From: an uncultured Geobacteraceae bacterium
Lineage (GTDB): Bacteria > Desulfobacterota > Desulfuromonadia > Geobacterales > Pseudopelobacteraceae
Assembly: GCA_903879825.1 (NCBI GenBank)
Contig: CAIRND010000277.1
Coordinates: 1 to 15,744 of the forward strand
DNA length: 15,744 nt
Direction: 5' to 3'
A model generated the notes under the pieces. The model was not told the origin of the DNA, made no database searches, and was given only the letters and a program-made list of their open reading frames with translations. Below are positions 1 to 9,307 of the stretch, in pieces. Position numbers and translations under genes: made by a program. Each line of letters begins with the position of its first letter. Positions within the stretch are counted from its first letter, which is position 1.

Positions 1-1317
1 CTTTTCCGCTGCGCGCTTTATGGACATGGAAATGGGAGCATAATTGTTGGTGGTGCCAACGATCATATTGACCATCGTCAGCACTCCCCGCGTATCAGTA
101 ACATAATGATGGGTCAGCGTTCCGCGCGGCGCCTCGACAGAGCCGACGCCCTCGCCGACAAAACAGGCCGGATCAGGAATAGTGCGGGTCTCAGGGGAGG
201 TTATTTCAGGATCACACGCCAGCTCCAGCATCCTCTCTGAGGCGTAAAGCAGCTCTATCAGCCGCGCCCAGTGGGTGGCAAGGCGGTGATGAATCGGCTC
301 ATAGCGGGCAGAGGTGATTTTTTTGCAGCCAAACGTCTCGTACAGACGCTGGTACTCCTCATGTGCCAGAGGAGTTGCCATCCCCTCGGAGACATTCAAC
401 CGCGACAGCGGTGTCGCGGTATAAATACCACTCTCGATTCCATCGGTCAGACCTTTCCAGCCGACCTTTTTCAGGTACGGATATTTCAGGTAGGTCCACG
501 CCTCCACCCGCTCGGCGATATGCTCGCGGTATGCGGAAGGATCGTAGCTGACAAATTCTTTTCCTTCCGGGTCCACCACCCGGATCATGCCATCATAGAA
601 GTTGGCCTGATTGTTGGCATCCACGGTTCCCATTGAATACGTCCGGTGCAGATAAATGTCCGAGGTCACCAGATCCAGATAGACCGGGTTCTTCAGGACA
701 ATTTTTTCAAAGATCGAGAGGGAGAAACGGGCAAACTCGATGTTTTTACGGGCGGTAGCCTCAATCGTGACACGCTCCTCCGCTGTGATGGGGCGACTCC
801 ACCCCCCCGGAACACCGGCCACCGGATGAATCGATTTGCCACCCAAAAAGGTAATAATTTCATGATTGCGCTTGCGGCAGGCGATCACCTCACCGGCAAC
901 CTCCAGCCCAACGGCACGGGCGACGCCCAAAATATTACGCTCAGACGGTGGGGCATCCGGCCCGACAATAAAGTCCGGTCCGCCAAGTGCATAGAAATGA
1001 GTCGTGTGATCGGTCACAAAAAAGGCCATATAGAGAATTTCGCGCAGTTTTTTTGCCACAGAGGTCGGCTCGGCACCAAAGACTCGGTCAAGCGCTTTGG
1101 TTGCCGCTAGATGATGTGCCTCAGGGCAGACCCCACAGATCCGGTTGGTAATGACCGGCATCTCTTCAGCCATCCGCCCGACACAAAACTGCTCAAAGCC
1201 ACGCAACTCGGGAATCTGAAAAAAAGTATTCTCCACCGCTCCCTGATCATTCAAAAAGATCTCTATCCGGCCATGCCCTTCCAGACGGGTTATCGGGTCT
1301 ATTACAATACGCGCCAT
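1..1317 (-). CDS. Group 3 (Mvh-like) [NiFe] hydrogenase large subunit, partial
   Basis: I read this frame directly: from the ATG at 1317-1315 it stays open to the left edge, about 439 codons, so the C-terminus is missing. It is the catalytic subunit of a cytoplasmic [NiFe] hydrogenase that oxidises or evolves H2. Near the N-terminus is the signature RLEGHGRI (residues 11-18), then the first nickel-ligand motif RICGVCPEAHH (residues 59-69, Cys61 and Cys64). The second motif (DPCxxC) and the maturation tail would lie beyond position 1 and cannot be checked. There is no signal peptide. The start codon overlaps the stop of the small-subunit gene by one base (TGATG), so the two are translationally coupled. 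The pattern of residues around the first motif resembles MvhA/FrhA-type group 3 enzymes, such as the Mvh hydrogenase described in Geobacter; a HoxH-like enzyme is the alternative. The electron acceptor is not visible here. Confidence 0.93.
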   Translation of the reverse strand, partial: MARIVIDPITRLEGHGRIEIFLNDQGAVENTFFQIPELRGFEQFCVGRMAEEMPVITNRICGVCPEAHHLAATKALDRVFGAEPTSVAKKLREILYMAFFVTDHTTHFYALGGPDFIVGPDAPPSERNILGVARAVGLEVAGEVIACRKRNHEIITFLGGKSIHPVAGVPGGWSRPITAEERVTIEATARKNIEFARFSLSIFEKIVLKNPVYLDLVTSDIYLHRTYSMGTVDANNQANFYDGMIRVVDPEGKEFVSYDPSAYREHIAERVEAWTYLKYPYLKKVGWKGLTDGIESGIYTATPLSRLNVSEGMATPLAHEEYQRLYETFGCKKITSARYEPIHHRLATHWARLIELLYASERMLELACDPEITSPETRTIPDPACFVGEGVGSVEAPRGTLTHHYVTDTRGVLTMVNMIVGTTNNYAPISMSIKRAAEK

Positions 1318-2309
1318 CAGTTACCCCCGACCCTTCCGCCCAGTGTCGAACTGGCCAGAGTATATTTATAAAACAATCCGGCGTAATCAGGAATCGTCTT
1401 CAGAAAGTCAGCCACGCGGCAGGCGATTGCTTCCTCCGACAAACCGGTGGTATCACCGATATCCATAACCGAACCGAGTGCCGCAACCATCTTTGCTCCT
1501 TGATCACGAATCCCTTCCGGCGCACCGTAACAACCGGTACAGGGCATATTAGCCTTGGTGCAGGGGGCGCCACAGCCGCTTCTGGTGGCTATTCCCATGC
1601 AGAGCAACCCTTGCTCGAGCAGACAGGCTTTGGGGTCAGGATAAAATTCATAGTTCCGCCGGAAGGCAGTAATACGCTTTTCCTCTTTCGTCCGGAGGCA
1701 ATCGTCGCAAACTGTCAAGGTGCCGCACCCGACCGTGCTTCCCTTGGGCGGCAGATTGCCGGAGAGGATAGTCTCGATTACATTCCAGATTTGATGCGGT
1801 TCTGGCGGGCAGCCGGGAATGTAGTAATCGACCTCCACCTCTTGGGCCAGATGTTTCACCCGCCCTAAGAGCCCGGTTAGATGTATATCTCCCTCAGGAA
1901 AGCTGGTCGTGCCGGAGGGGATAATAGCGGCCGGATTATCCACCGATGGACTGTCGATGTAAACGGCGTTGAGGAGTTCGTCTTTGGTGGTAAAATTTGC
2001 CAGTGCCGGAATGCAGCCCCCTTTGGCGCAGGATCCAAAAGCGATCAAAATCTGTGATTTGCTTCGCAGCAGGTGGGCCATCTCAACATTCTCTTCGGTG
2101 CGCAGAGCTCCGTTAAAGAGAGTCACGGCAATTGCCCCGTCAGGAAGCGCCAGAATGTCTTTCTTCTTGGTATCCATGAGGCAGGGGCAGAACATGAAAT
2201 CCATGACCGCATCCACATCCAGGATTTTTTCGTGGAGGTTGACAACAGCAATCTCGCAACCGCCGCAGGAGGCAGCCCAATAGACCGCAAGTTTTGGTTT
2301 TTCCGGCAT
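1317..2309 (-). CDS. Group 3 (Mvh-like) [NiFe] hydrogenase small subunit
   Basis: This 330-residue iron-sulfur subunit passes electrons from the NiFe site of its partner. Proximal-cluster ligands fit the family: SCGGCE (Cys15, Cys18), GSCAKGG (Cys94) and IPGCPPEP (Cys167). The C-terminal part is cysteine-rich (Cys195, 201, 204, 229, 237, 246, 250, 257, 260), enough for two more clusters, as in MvhG-like subunits. No Tat signal peptide precedes the first motif, which supports a cytoplasmic enzyme. I chose the ATG at 2309 because AGGGGA lies about seven bases upstream and the protein then begins MPEKPKLAVYW, right before the first cluster motif. The open frame extends to 2423, but those extra 38 residues have no ribosome site and do not look like this family. 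The gene follows the receiver gene by 70 bases on the same strand and precedes the large subunit with a one-base overlap. Confidence 0.93.
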   Translation of the reverse strand: MPEKPKLAVYWAASCGGCEIAVVNLHEKILDVDAVMDFMFCPCLMDTKKKDILALPDGAIAVTLFNGALRTEENVEMAHLLRSKSQILIAFGSCAKGGCIPALANFTTKDELLNAVYIDSPSVDNPAAIIPSGTTSFPEGDIHLTGLLGRVKHLAQEVEVDYYIPGCPPEPHQIWNVIETILSGNLPPKGSTVGCGTLTVCDDCLRTKEEKRITAFRRNYEFYPDPKACLLEQGLLCMGIATRSGCGAPCTKANMPCTGCYGAPEGIRDQGAKMVAALGSVMDIGDTTGLSEEAIACRVADFLKTIPDYAGLFYKYTLASSTLGGRVGGN

Positions 2310-2379
2310 AGCCAGTCCCCTTTTCACAGACATTCCGAATAACACAATGTACCGTGAGCACTCATTACCGCCATATTTA

Positions 2380-2751
2380 TCAGCGCTGCGAAAGAAGTGA
2401 TTCCACCATCTCCGGCAAAGCATCCTGCAGATCTTCGTCCTTGGTCAGCACGCCATCCATACCCGGATTGGCCAGTCGAAGCGGGGCGGCCTCTTCTCCG
2501 GTGAGAAGTACAAAGGGTTGAATAAATCCCTGTTCCCGCAATTCCGCGAAGAGCTGAACCCCATCAATGAACGGCATGTTCATATCCGAAACCACCATAC
2601 TGATCGCAGGGTTTCCTGCCATCTTCTCCAGAGCTTCCAGCCCTCCCACGGCGATAACAACATCATAGCCCTCCGACTCCAGGATCATTCCGGTCAGTTC
2701 GGCCGTAAATTCGTCGTCATCCACCACAAGAATTGTTGTTGTGTCACTCAT
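2380..2751 (-). CDS. Stand-alone response-regulator receiver (CheY-like)
   Basis: This 123-residue protein is a single receiver domain with no output domain. It has the acidic pocket DDD (residues 11-13), the phospho-acceptor Asp56 in VVSDMNMP, the switch Thr84 in LLTGEE and the conserved Lys104 in VLTKDE. It starts 14 bases after the CheA stop, with AGGGAG upstream of the ATG, so it belongs to the chemosensory operon and is the likely phosphoryl acceptor for CheA. It is not necessarily a flagellar CheY: no flagellar gene is nearby, and in Wsp-type systems this position is filled by an effector such as the diguanylate cyclase WspR. It could act by protein-protein contact, or as a phosphate sink beside the receiver fused to CheA. 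Its target is unknown; the next genes downstream are the hydrogenase subunits. Confidence 0.9.
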   Translation of the reverse strand: MSDTTTILVVDDDEFTAELTGMILESEGYDVVIAVGGLEALEKMAGNPAISMVVSDMNMPFIDGVQLFAELREQGFIQPFVLLTGEEAAPLRLANPGMDGVLTKDEDLQDALPEMVESLLSQR

Positions 2752-2765
2752 TTATACACTCCCTG

Positions 2766-5003
2766 TCAGCCGATCAGACTGCGGACCGTTTCTATCAGAT
2801 TGGATTGATCGAAAGCGCCCTTGACGATATACGCGTTGGCGCCGACGGTAATACCCCGTTTTTTATCTTCTTCCTTCTCGCGTGAGGTTACGATGATGAC
2901 CGGTATGTGCCGGTAGCGATCGTCGGCACGAAGTCGCTCGGTGAGTGAGAAACCGTCCAGACGCGGCATCTCCACATCGGTAATGACAAGATCATACAGC
3001 ACCTCCCGCGTTTTTTCAAAAGCCTCTTCACCGTCTTCCGCTGTGACCACGTTGTAGCCGTACGCCTCCAGGATGCTTTTTTCGATCTCCCGGGTATTCA
3101 TGGAATCATCCACCACCAGCACCGTCGCCGCACGATCCTCCTTAATGGCGGGGCGCAACCGTCCCGGCTCGCTAATTTCACGCGCGTGCCTGATAAGTTC
3201 CGGCACATGTAGGACGTTGATGATACTATCGCGCTCTCCGATGGTAACGCCTGAAACCATGCGCAGACTCTGCAGATGGGTCGGCAGCGACTTTACCACC
3301 ATTTCCTCCCGGCCGATAATTTCGTCGACCTCCAGTCCCAGTTTTTCTTCTCCATCCCTGATGATGACGATCAACGCCTCATTCGATTCGACCGAACTTT
3401 CTTTCGTAAGCTTGAGGAGAGCGCTCAGGCTCTCAACCGGGATGATCTGCTCCCGAAGACGAATGGCACGCTTGTTGACGATTTCAATAACTTCACTCCG
3501 CTGGACGGAGAGCATCTCGACAAGTGACGTGGCCGGCAGGGCACATATTTTGCCGCATGTTGATATAAAGAAGAGAGGAAACACCGCCAAATTGAGGGGG
3601 AGACGCAGAAGAAACGCAGTTCCGTCCCCCTCTCTGGTTTCAACGATAATAGTTCCTTTCAACTCATCGACAATGCTTTTTCTGACGACATCCATACCCA
3701 CGCCACGACCGGAAAGGTCGGTGATGATAGGGCTGGTGCTGAAACCTGGCATAAAAATCAGGTCGATGATTTCCGCTCGCGACATACCGGCAAGGGTATC
3801 AGCTGAGAAAAGGTGCTTTAGCTGGGCTTTTTCGCGAATTTTGTCGACGGACAGCCCCCTGCCGTCATCACTCAGAGAAATTGTAACGCAGCCGCTGTCG
3901 TAACACGCGGAAAGACGAATGGTTCCTTTGGACGGTTTTTCTGCCGCAGCGCGTTCCTCGGCGCTCTCCAAACCATGGTCCAGTGAATTTCGGATCATAT
4001 GAATAAGAGAATCACCGATTCGATCGATAATTTTCCTGTCCAGTTCGGTATCTCCTCCTTCAATAACGAAATCAACATCCTTACCCTGTTCATGGGCGAG
4101 ATCCCTGACTGTCCGGCGCAGAGGATCAAAAACGGTTGAAAGCGGCTGCATGCGCATCCTCAGTGAGGTTTCCTGCAGATCAGCAACGAGATGATCCTGC
4201 ATAAGAGAGGCATCAGACATGGCCCGCACTGATTGACGCAGGGATAGCTGCAGAGCGGCTCCCGCCTCAACCAATGGGTCATTTTGATTTCCAGCTTTAT
4301 GCAGTTGCCCGGCAATAGCAGTAACATACCGTGCCGTTGCACGCTCAACGTCACTGAGTCGGCCGATATGCCTTCTGAATCGGCCATGTTCGGAAACTAT
4401 TTCACCCATAAGCCTGATCAGTTCATCCAGCTTGGCGGCATTAATCCGCAGATAGTCGACCGGACGGCCTTTGGCTGCCGGTGGTAGTGGTGCGGGATCA
4501 GCAACGGGAGGGGTTGTTCGCTCAACACCGGAAGCCACCGGGACTGTTTTGACCGGTTCAATTGATGGTGCAACAGGGAGAGCTATATCCTGAACGGTCA
4601 AAACTTCACCAGCAACTGATATCACTGCGGCTTGAGCCAGCTCGTCACAGAGCCCCCCCGGAGCTTCCGTCGATGAATCACCCGCTGACACTCGCTCCAG
4701 CAGAGCCAAAAGAGCATCCACGCCCCGAAAGAGAACGTCGGATACGGGGGCGGCCAAAGGAATCTTCCCCCCGCGCACCGCATCAAGGACATCTTCCATT
4801 TTGTGGGCAAGCGTGGTGACACCTGTCAGCTTCATCATCTTTGATGAGCCCTTAATGGTGTGGGCGGAACGGAACAACCCGTTGAGCAACTCAGCATCGC
4901 CAGGAGTTTTTTCAAGATTGAGCAGTCCTTCACTTATCCGGGAGCAATGTTCACGCGCTTCTTCAATAAAACGCGCCAGAAATTTGGAGTGATCAAAAGC
5001 CAT
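2766..5003 (-). CDS. cheA: Hybrid chemotaxis histidine kinase CheA with C-terminal receiver (WspE-like)
   Basis: This is a 745-residue cytoplasmic kinase that autophosphorylates in response to the MCP/CheW array. Domains in order: HPt with phospho-His48 in SAHTIKGSS (residues 1-105); a proline-rich linker (140-180) with no recognisable P2 domain; dimerisation helices (185-300); HATPase with N-box RNSLDHGLE (338-346), DDGRG (379-383), FMPGFST (417-423) and GRGVGMD (432-438); a CheW-like P5 domain (470-610); and a receiver with VVDDS (630-634) and phospho-acceptor Asp676 in VITDVEMP. The fused receiver and lack of P2 match WspE/FrzE-like hybrids of alternative-function systems rather than flagellar CheA. 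The start at 5003 is only three bases past the CheR stop, with AGGGGA about eleven bases upstream. All catalytic residues expected for an active kinase are present. Confidence 0.95.
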   Translation of the reverse strand: MAFDHSKFLARFIEEAREHCSRISEGLLNLEKTPGDAELLNGLFRSAHTIKGSSKMMKLTGVTTLAHKMEDVLDAVRGGKIPLAAPVSDVLFRGVDALLALLERVSAGDSSTEAPGGLCDELAQAAVISVAGEVLTVQDIALPVAPSIEPVKTVPVASGVERTTPPVADPAPLPPAAKGRPVDYLRINAAKLDELIRLMGEIVSEHGRFRRHIGRLSDVERATARYVTAIAGQLHKAGNQNDPLVEAGAALQLSLRQSVRAMSDASLMQDHLVADLQETSLRMRMQPLSTVFDPLRRTVRDLAHEQGKDVDFVIEGGDTELDRKIIDRIGDSLIHMIRNSLDHGLESAEERAAAEKPSKGTIRLSACYDSGCVTISLSDDGRGLSVDKIREKAQLKHLFSADTLAGMSRAEIIDLIFMPGFSTSPIITDLSGRGVGMDVVRKSIVDELKGTIIVETREGDGTAFLLRLPLNLAVFPLFFISTCGKICALPATSLVEMLSVQRSEVIEIVNKRAIRLREQIIPVESLSALLKLTKESSVESNEALIVIIRDGEEKLGLEVDEIIGREEMVVKSLPTHLQSLRMVSGVTIGERDSIINVLHVPELIRHAREISEPGRLRPAIKEDRAATVLVVDDSMNTREIEKSILEAYGYNVVTAEDGEEAFEKTREVLYDLVITDVEMPRLDGFSLTERLRADDRYRHIPVIIVTSREKEEDKKRGITVGANAYIVKGAFDQSNLIETVRSLIG

Positions 5004-5006
5004 ATG

Positions 5007-6533
5007 TTACCCGTTCCCCTGGAGAATCGACAATTTGTGACGACAGATAACGATAAATTGTTCCGCATTAAATATAAGTGGAAAAAACTGCTGGCCAAGT
5101 TTCTGAAGCGAACCTTTTTCAAGGATCCTGAGCGCCGCTTCATAGCCGCTACGCGCCCGTTTTTCGTCCCGCAGCGAATAGCTGATCTCTGCAGAGTAAA
5201 AGTGAGCCGGCCAGCAGGAAGCATCAAGATAGAGCGCCTCTCTGAAACGCTTGATGGCATCATCATTGCCCCCCCGCTGTCGCGCTATCATCCCGAGCAT
5301 AAGGTACGCTTCGAGACAGAGCGGGTCACGACTGAGAACAGTCGTGCAGACGGCGTGGGCCTCATCGAAATGCGACGTGCTCAGCAGCAGACTTCCCTTA
5401 AGACAGTATGCTTTCTCAAAGGAATCATCCTGTTCAATGATTGCGTCGACAATGGCACGCGCCTTGTCGTACTGCTTGTCATGGGCGAGAGCAATAGCAG
5501 CGTCAAAACGTTCTCTGACATCCATGTGCGACTGTTTCCGGTGAATGCCGTTCAGAGACCTTTCCGGAGGCCGGTCCAGAAGGGTTCCTGATTTGACTGC
5601 CCGAACGGGCCCCGCCTGCGAGGCCCGCCCCCCCGGCCGTTCGGGAGTCGTAGTGGAACGACTCAAGGTTCGGCGTTCTTCAAAAATGAGCGGAGGAGTT
5701 TTGCGATAAAAAAACAGCGAATCCTGTTTAACGAGAGAGAGAATTCCTATGTCATGATAAATAGTTTCCGAGGCACCAACCAGGAGACACCCTCCTGCGA
5801 CAAGCAGTTCCGCAAGTTTTCCGAAAATTTCCCGCTGTACCTGTCCGGGAAAATAAATAGAAACGTTCCGGTACAAGATTATATCGGGCAGCTGCATCCT
5901 TTGGGGATAGGCAGATCCGAGCAGGTTCACCACTTCAAACTCAACCTGCTTTCTGATTGTGGCATTAACCTGAAACGTGCCTGCAGCGCACGGTTCAAAG
6001 TAACGCTCACGCAGGGTCTGGTCCATACCTCGAAACGAACTTTTTCCATACAGACCCAGCTTTGCCGATGCAATGACGGTTGAGTCGATGTCCACGCCGG
6101 TGATGGCAAACAGCCGTTCACTCTCGATTCCAAACCGCTCCCGCAGCATAATGGCAATGGTATAGGGTTCCTCACCGGTGGAACAGCCCGCACTTACTAT
6201 CCTGATCGGTCTTTGGCTGCGGGCAGCCATGAATTCCGGCACTAATGTATCTGCGATCAGCTTCAGGTGATCTGGTTCACGAAAAAAGTAAGTTTCATTA
6301 ACTGTCAGCAATTCAGTCAATCGAAGCAATTCATCACGGTCACGCACCAGCAAGGCGTAATAGGCGTCATAATTATCAAACGCTACTGCCGCCATGCGTC
6401 GGCACAGACTGGCCAAAAGCGCCTGTTCCCGTTCCTTTTCAAAGCTATGACCACAGGTACGCAGCAGCAGCTCTTTAAAAGGGACAAGAGCTGCAGCTGC
6501 AGCCGTTTTCCGGGACAATTCAGTGGCTATCAT
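5007..6533 (-). CDS. cheR: CheR-type MCP methyltransferase with C-terminal TPR repeats (WspC-like)
   Basis: This 508-residue protein transfers methyl groups from S-adenosylmethionine to glutamates of the MCP. The N-terminal helical part is followed by LTVNETYFFRE (residues 76-86), the SAM-binding SAGCSTGEEPY (114-124), GVDID (146-150) and the post-motif YRNVSIYF (221-228). A low-complexity linker (about 285-335) leads into a C-terminal array of about four tetratricopeptide-like helical pairs (340-475). CheR-TPR fusions are typical of Wsp-type and other alternative-function systems, where the TPR acts in protein contacts or autoregulation. This may explain why the MCP lacks the C-terminal pentapeptide used to tether canonical CheR. 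The start ATG overlaps the CheB stop (ATGA) and has GGAGA upstream. One departure from the usual CRN is the YRN in the catalytic-domain signature. Confidence 0.94.
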   Translation of the reverse strand: MIATELSRKTAAAAALVPFKELLLRTCGHSFEKEREQALLASLCRRMAAVAFDNYDAYYALLVRDRDELLRLTELLTVNETYFFREPDHLKLIADTLVPEFMAARSQRPIRIVSAGCSTGEEPYTIAIMLRERFGIESERLFAITGVDIDSTVIASAKLGLYGKSSFRGMDQTLRERYFEPCAAGTFQVNATIRKQVEFEVVNLLGSAYPQRMQLPDIILYRNVSIYFPGQVQREIFGKLAELLVAGGCLLVGASETIYHDIGILSLVKQDSLFFYRKTPPLIFEERRTLSRSTTTPERPGGRASQAGPVRAVKSGTLLDRPPERSLNGIHRKQSHMDVRERFDAAIALAHDKQYDKARAIVDAIIEQDDSFEKAYCLKGSLLLSTSHFDEAHAVCTTVLSRDPLCLEAYLMLGMIARQRGGNDDAIKRFREALYLDASCWPAHFYSAEISYSLRDEKRARSGYEAALRILEKGSLQKLGQQFFPLIFNAEQFIVICRHKLSILQGNG

Positions 6534-7573
6534 CTGCTGTCTCCGGTCAGTTGAATCAGTTCAGCGGGGATATCTCCAAGCGACAACACTCTATCGATGC
6601 ACCCACATTCTATTGCAACCCGATTCATGCCGAATACCACTGAACTTGCCGCATCCTGCGCAAGAGTCAGACCTCCGGCTTGTTTGATTGCCCGCATACC
6701 GGTAACGCCGTCATCCCCCATGCCACTCATAATCAGCCCGATTGCGACCTTACCATATGCAGCGGCAACTGAAGAAAGAAGGGTGTTACAGGAGGGACGG
6801 TAGATCTGGACGGCATCCCGATCTCCAAGAAGGATTCTGCCCTGCGGGCTGATTGTCATCGAATATTCAGCAGGATTGACATAGACGTGACCCGGAGTGA
6901 GACCGGCACCATGCTCCGCCAAAACGACGGTGAGCGGAGTTCCACTGTTCAGCCAGTCCACCATGCCCTGAGTAAACCCCTCGCAGATGTGCTGGCTTAT
7001 AGCGATGGGGAAAGGGAATGTGGCGGACAGGTGCGACAGTACGGTACGAATTGCCTGTGGTCCTCCCGTGGAGGCGGCCACAGCGACAATCCCTCCCTTT
7101 GAAAAATTTTTCTTAATTACCGCACCACATGTGCTCACCGGTCTTGATTGCCGCCCTGTGGTCTGTAGATGAGCAGACACATCAACCTTGGCAAGGTAAC
7201 GAATTTTTTGAATCAATATTTTGATATTTTCAGGGGTTATATCTGGCTTTTCAATGATATCCAGCGCCCCCTTCGCCATTGCAGCGAAAGCAGTGCGCAC
7301 ACCAGTCAGAGAGGTCACAACCAGGATCGGCACGGGTTGTTCATCAATGATCCTCCCAATAGCTTCAAGTCCCCCCATAACCGGCATTTCAATATCCATG
7401 GTTATGATATCGGGTTTGAGGGATGCGGCCTTGGCAATGGCTTCCACGCCGTTTACCGCTTCTCCAACCACAACTATGTCCGGGTCTGACTCCAGCATGG
7501 CACGGATCATGTCGCGTACCAGTGCACTGTCATCAACGATTAAAACCCGGATGTTATTGCGTGAATGAGTCAT
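6530..7573 (-). CDS. cheB: CheB protein-glutamate methylesterase (WspF-like)
   Basis: This 347-residue protein demethylates (and possibly deamidates) MCP glutamates after phosphorylation by CheA. The N-terminal receiver (8-125) has VDDS (13-16), phospho-acceptor Asp60 in ITMDIEMP and a lysine at KP (109-110). The C-terminal methylesterase domain (about 160-340) has the serine-histidine-aspartate catalytic set: Ser168 in AASTGG, His195 in SQHI and Asp288 in GMGDDG. All are intact. It starts three bases after the MCP stop and overlaps CheR by four bases, so the adaptation enzymes are tightly coupled with the receptor. In Pseudomonas the homologous WspF keeps its system quiet, and loss of it locks the kinase on; that role here is an inference from the cluster type. 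Confidence 0.95.
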   Translation of the reverse strand: MTHSRNNIRVLIVDDSALVRDMIRAMLESDPDIVVVGEAVNGVEAIAKAASLKPDIITMDIEMPVMGGLEAIGRIIDEQPVPILVVTSLTGVRTAFAAMAKGALDIIEKPDITPENIKILIQKIRYLAKVDVSAHLQTTGRQSRPVSTCGAVIKKNFSKGGIVAVAASTGGPQAIRTVLSHLSATFPFPIAISQHICEGFTQGMVDWLNSGTPLTVVLAEHGAGLTPGHVYVNPAEYSMTISPQGRILLGDRDAVQIYRPSCNTLLSSVAAAYGKVAIGLIMSGMGDDGVTGMRAIKQAGGLTLAQDAASSVVFGMNRVAIECGCIDRVLSLGDIPAELIQLTGDSR

Positions 7574-7576
7574 GAG

Positions 7577-9268
7577 TTAGCGGTTCTCTGGAATTGGTGT
7601 GCCACCCGGTTCGTTGCCCTCTTTACCGATGGTAAAGGTCGCGATCAAGGTTCTCAATTGTACAGACAATTCAGCAAGCTCTCCTGTTGCGCTGTTAGTC
7701 TGGTGGATGGAATCGGTGGCAAAACGAACACCCTGTTCAATGTCCCTCAGCGCCAGGACCACTTGACTGCTGGCAATCTGCTGCTGTTGGGTTGAAAGGG
7801 ATATCTGCCTGGCAGCACTGGCGGTTTCATCAACGCCATCCACACTTTCAATCAGCATCGATACCGTGTGGGAGGCATATTCCTGTCCCTCCTGTATAAG
7901 CAGGAAGCTCTTTTCTGAAGACATCACCAGACGGTTGACCGAATCCAGAATCTCAGTTATTTTCCCCTCAATTTCGGATGTTGATTCGACCACACTGTCG
8001 GCCAAACGTCGAATTTCGACCGCCACAACTCCAAATCGCTTTCCGGACTCTCCGGCACTCGCCGCCTCAAGTGCGGCGTTGAACGCAATCAATTTGGTCT
8101 GATTGGCAATATTGTTGATAATCTCCATAACCTTATTGATTTCTTTGGACTTTCTCCCCAGTTCAACTATTTCAGTAAGATTTGACTGAATATTCTGGCT
8201 TATATCATTAATCTTGAAACTAAGATTTTCGACCTCAGCAGCACCAATTTTGGTATCGTCCAGTGTCTTGTCGGCCCTTTCCACCACACCTTGGCTATGT
8301 TGAGCTATCTGACTGGCGGTTGAAGAGAATTCTTCCATGGTGGATGATATTTCCACTACCGAACTGGAAAGTTGGGTAGAGAACCCCGACTGCTGATCCA
8401 TGGTCAACGCAATTGAGTCGGCATGGGAATGGATTTTATCGGTTATCACGGAGACTTTTCCGATAATCTGATGCAGCCCTTTGATGTGAGCATTGAACCA
8501 GCTGGCGAGTTCGCCCACCTCATCGGTAGTAGTCACGGGAACAGTCACCGTCAAATCGTTGTTAAAGTTTTTGAGTGTCGTTGCGATAGATCCAAGCGGG
8601 CCGGCAATAAATCTATTGACCAGAAAAAATGCCATAATCTGCATAAACACCAGTATGGCTAAAGAGAGAGCAATGTACTGGACAATACTGTTAGAAACCT
8701 CTCGCCTGATGGTAGTGTGCTCCTTGACAACTGCAGACTCGATGTCATCCACGTAAATTCCGGTGCCGATTATCCAGTTCCTCGAAGAAATGGCCTTGGC
8801 AAAAGAGATCTTCGGTTTCATCTCCTCCTGCCCAGGAATTTTCCACATGTAGTTCACGTAGCCTTCACCCTTTTCACGGGCTACTTTAGTGATCTCTCTC
8901 AGTATGTAGATACCATTGGGGTCACGAAGGTCGCTCTGATCCTTCCCCTCCAGGCGAGGATCCGGGTGGCTTATCATGATATTATTGAAATCATTGATCC
9001 AGATATAGCCGCTCTGGCCATACCGCATGTTTTTGACGGCATTCTTACCCTCTTCAACCGACATTTTCTCCAACACCTTCACCGCCATCTCCACATATCC
9101 CTTGATCTGCTGTTGTCTTTCGGAGAGAAGTGTCGCACGGTACGCTGCAATCCGCTCTTCACCTCTGGAGCGGATATTCATGATGGAAATCAGCGAGATA
9201 ACGGTTGCTATTGAGAAGACACAGAGCAACATTAATCCCAGGACCTTTTTTCGTAACGATAATTTCAT
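7577..9268 (-). CDS. Methyl-accepting chemotaxis protein with single Cache sensor domain
   Basis: This 563-residue transmembrane receptor has the order TM1 (about 9-31), an extracytoplasmic single-Cache (sCache_2-like) domain (35-190, with GYIWIND and HPDPRLEGKD), TM2 (195-218), HAMP (219-270) and an MA signalling coiled coil (290-545). The tip region (385-430) reads AFNAALEAASAGESGKRFGV, recognisable but diverged from the canonical LNAAIEAARAGE form. sCache_2 domains of this type often bind small organic acids, but the ligand cannot be read here. There is no NWETF-like pentapeptide at the C-terminus. I chose the ATG at 9268 (MKLSLRKK), which has GGGGG four bases upstream and places the positive residues just before TM1; the upstream ATG at 9292 has no ribosome site. 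The gene is the only receptor in the operon and so is its likely input. Confidence 0.93.
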   Translation of the reverse strand: MKLSLRKKVLGLMLLCVFSIATVISLISIMNIRSRGEERIAAYRATLLSERQQQIKGYVEMAVKVLEKMSVEEGKNAVKNMRYGQSGYIWINDFNNIMISHPDPRLEGKDQSDLRDPNGIYILREITKVAREKGEGYVNYMWKIPGQEEMKPKISFAKAISSRNWIIGTGIYVDDIESAVVKEHTTIRREVSNSIVQYIALSLAILVFMQIMAFFLVNRFIAGPLGSIATTLKNFNNDLTVTVPVTTTDEVGELASWFNAHIKGLHQIIGKVSVITDKIHSHADSIALTMDQQSGFSTQLSSSVVEISSTMEEFSSTASQIAQHSQGVVERADKTLDDTKIGAAEVENLSFKINDISQNIQSNLTEIVELGRKSKEINKVMEIINNIANQTKLIAFNAALEAASAGESGKRFGVVAVEIRRLADSVVESTSEIEGKITEILDSVNRLVMSSEKSFLLIQEGQEYASHTVSMLIESVDGVDETASAARQISLSTQQQQIASSQVVLALRDIEQGVRFATDSIHQTNSATGELAELSVQLRTLIATFTIGKEGNEPGGTPIPENR

Positions 9269-9307
9269 AGTGCCCCCATTGCTACCTATCATAGATTATT
9301 TCACACA

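Noticed and set aside
271..1371. Plus-strand open frames across the hydrogenase large-subunit gene
   Set aside because: They lie opposite a long frame with clear [NiFe] hydrogenase motifs and carry no recognisable motifs themselves.
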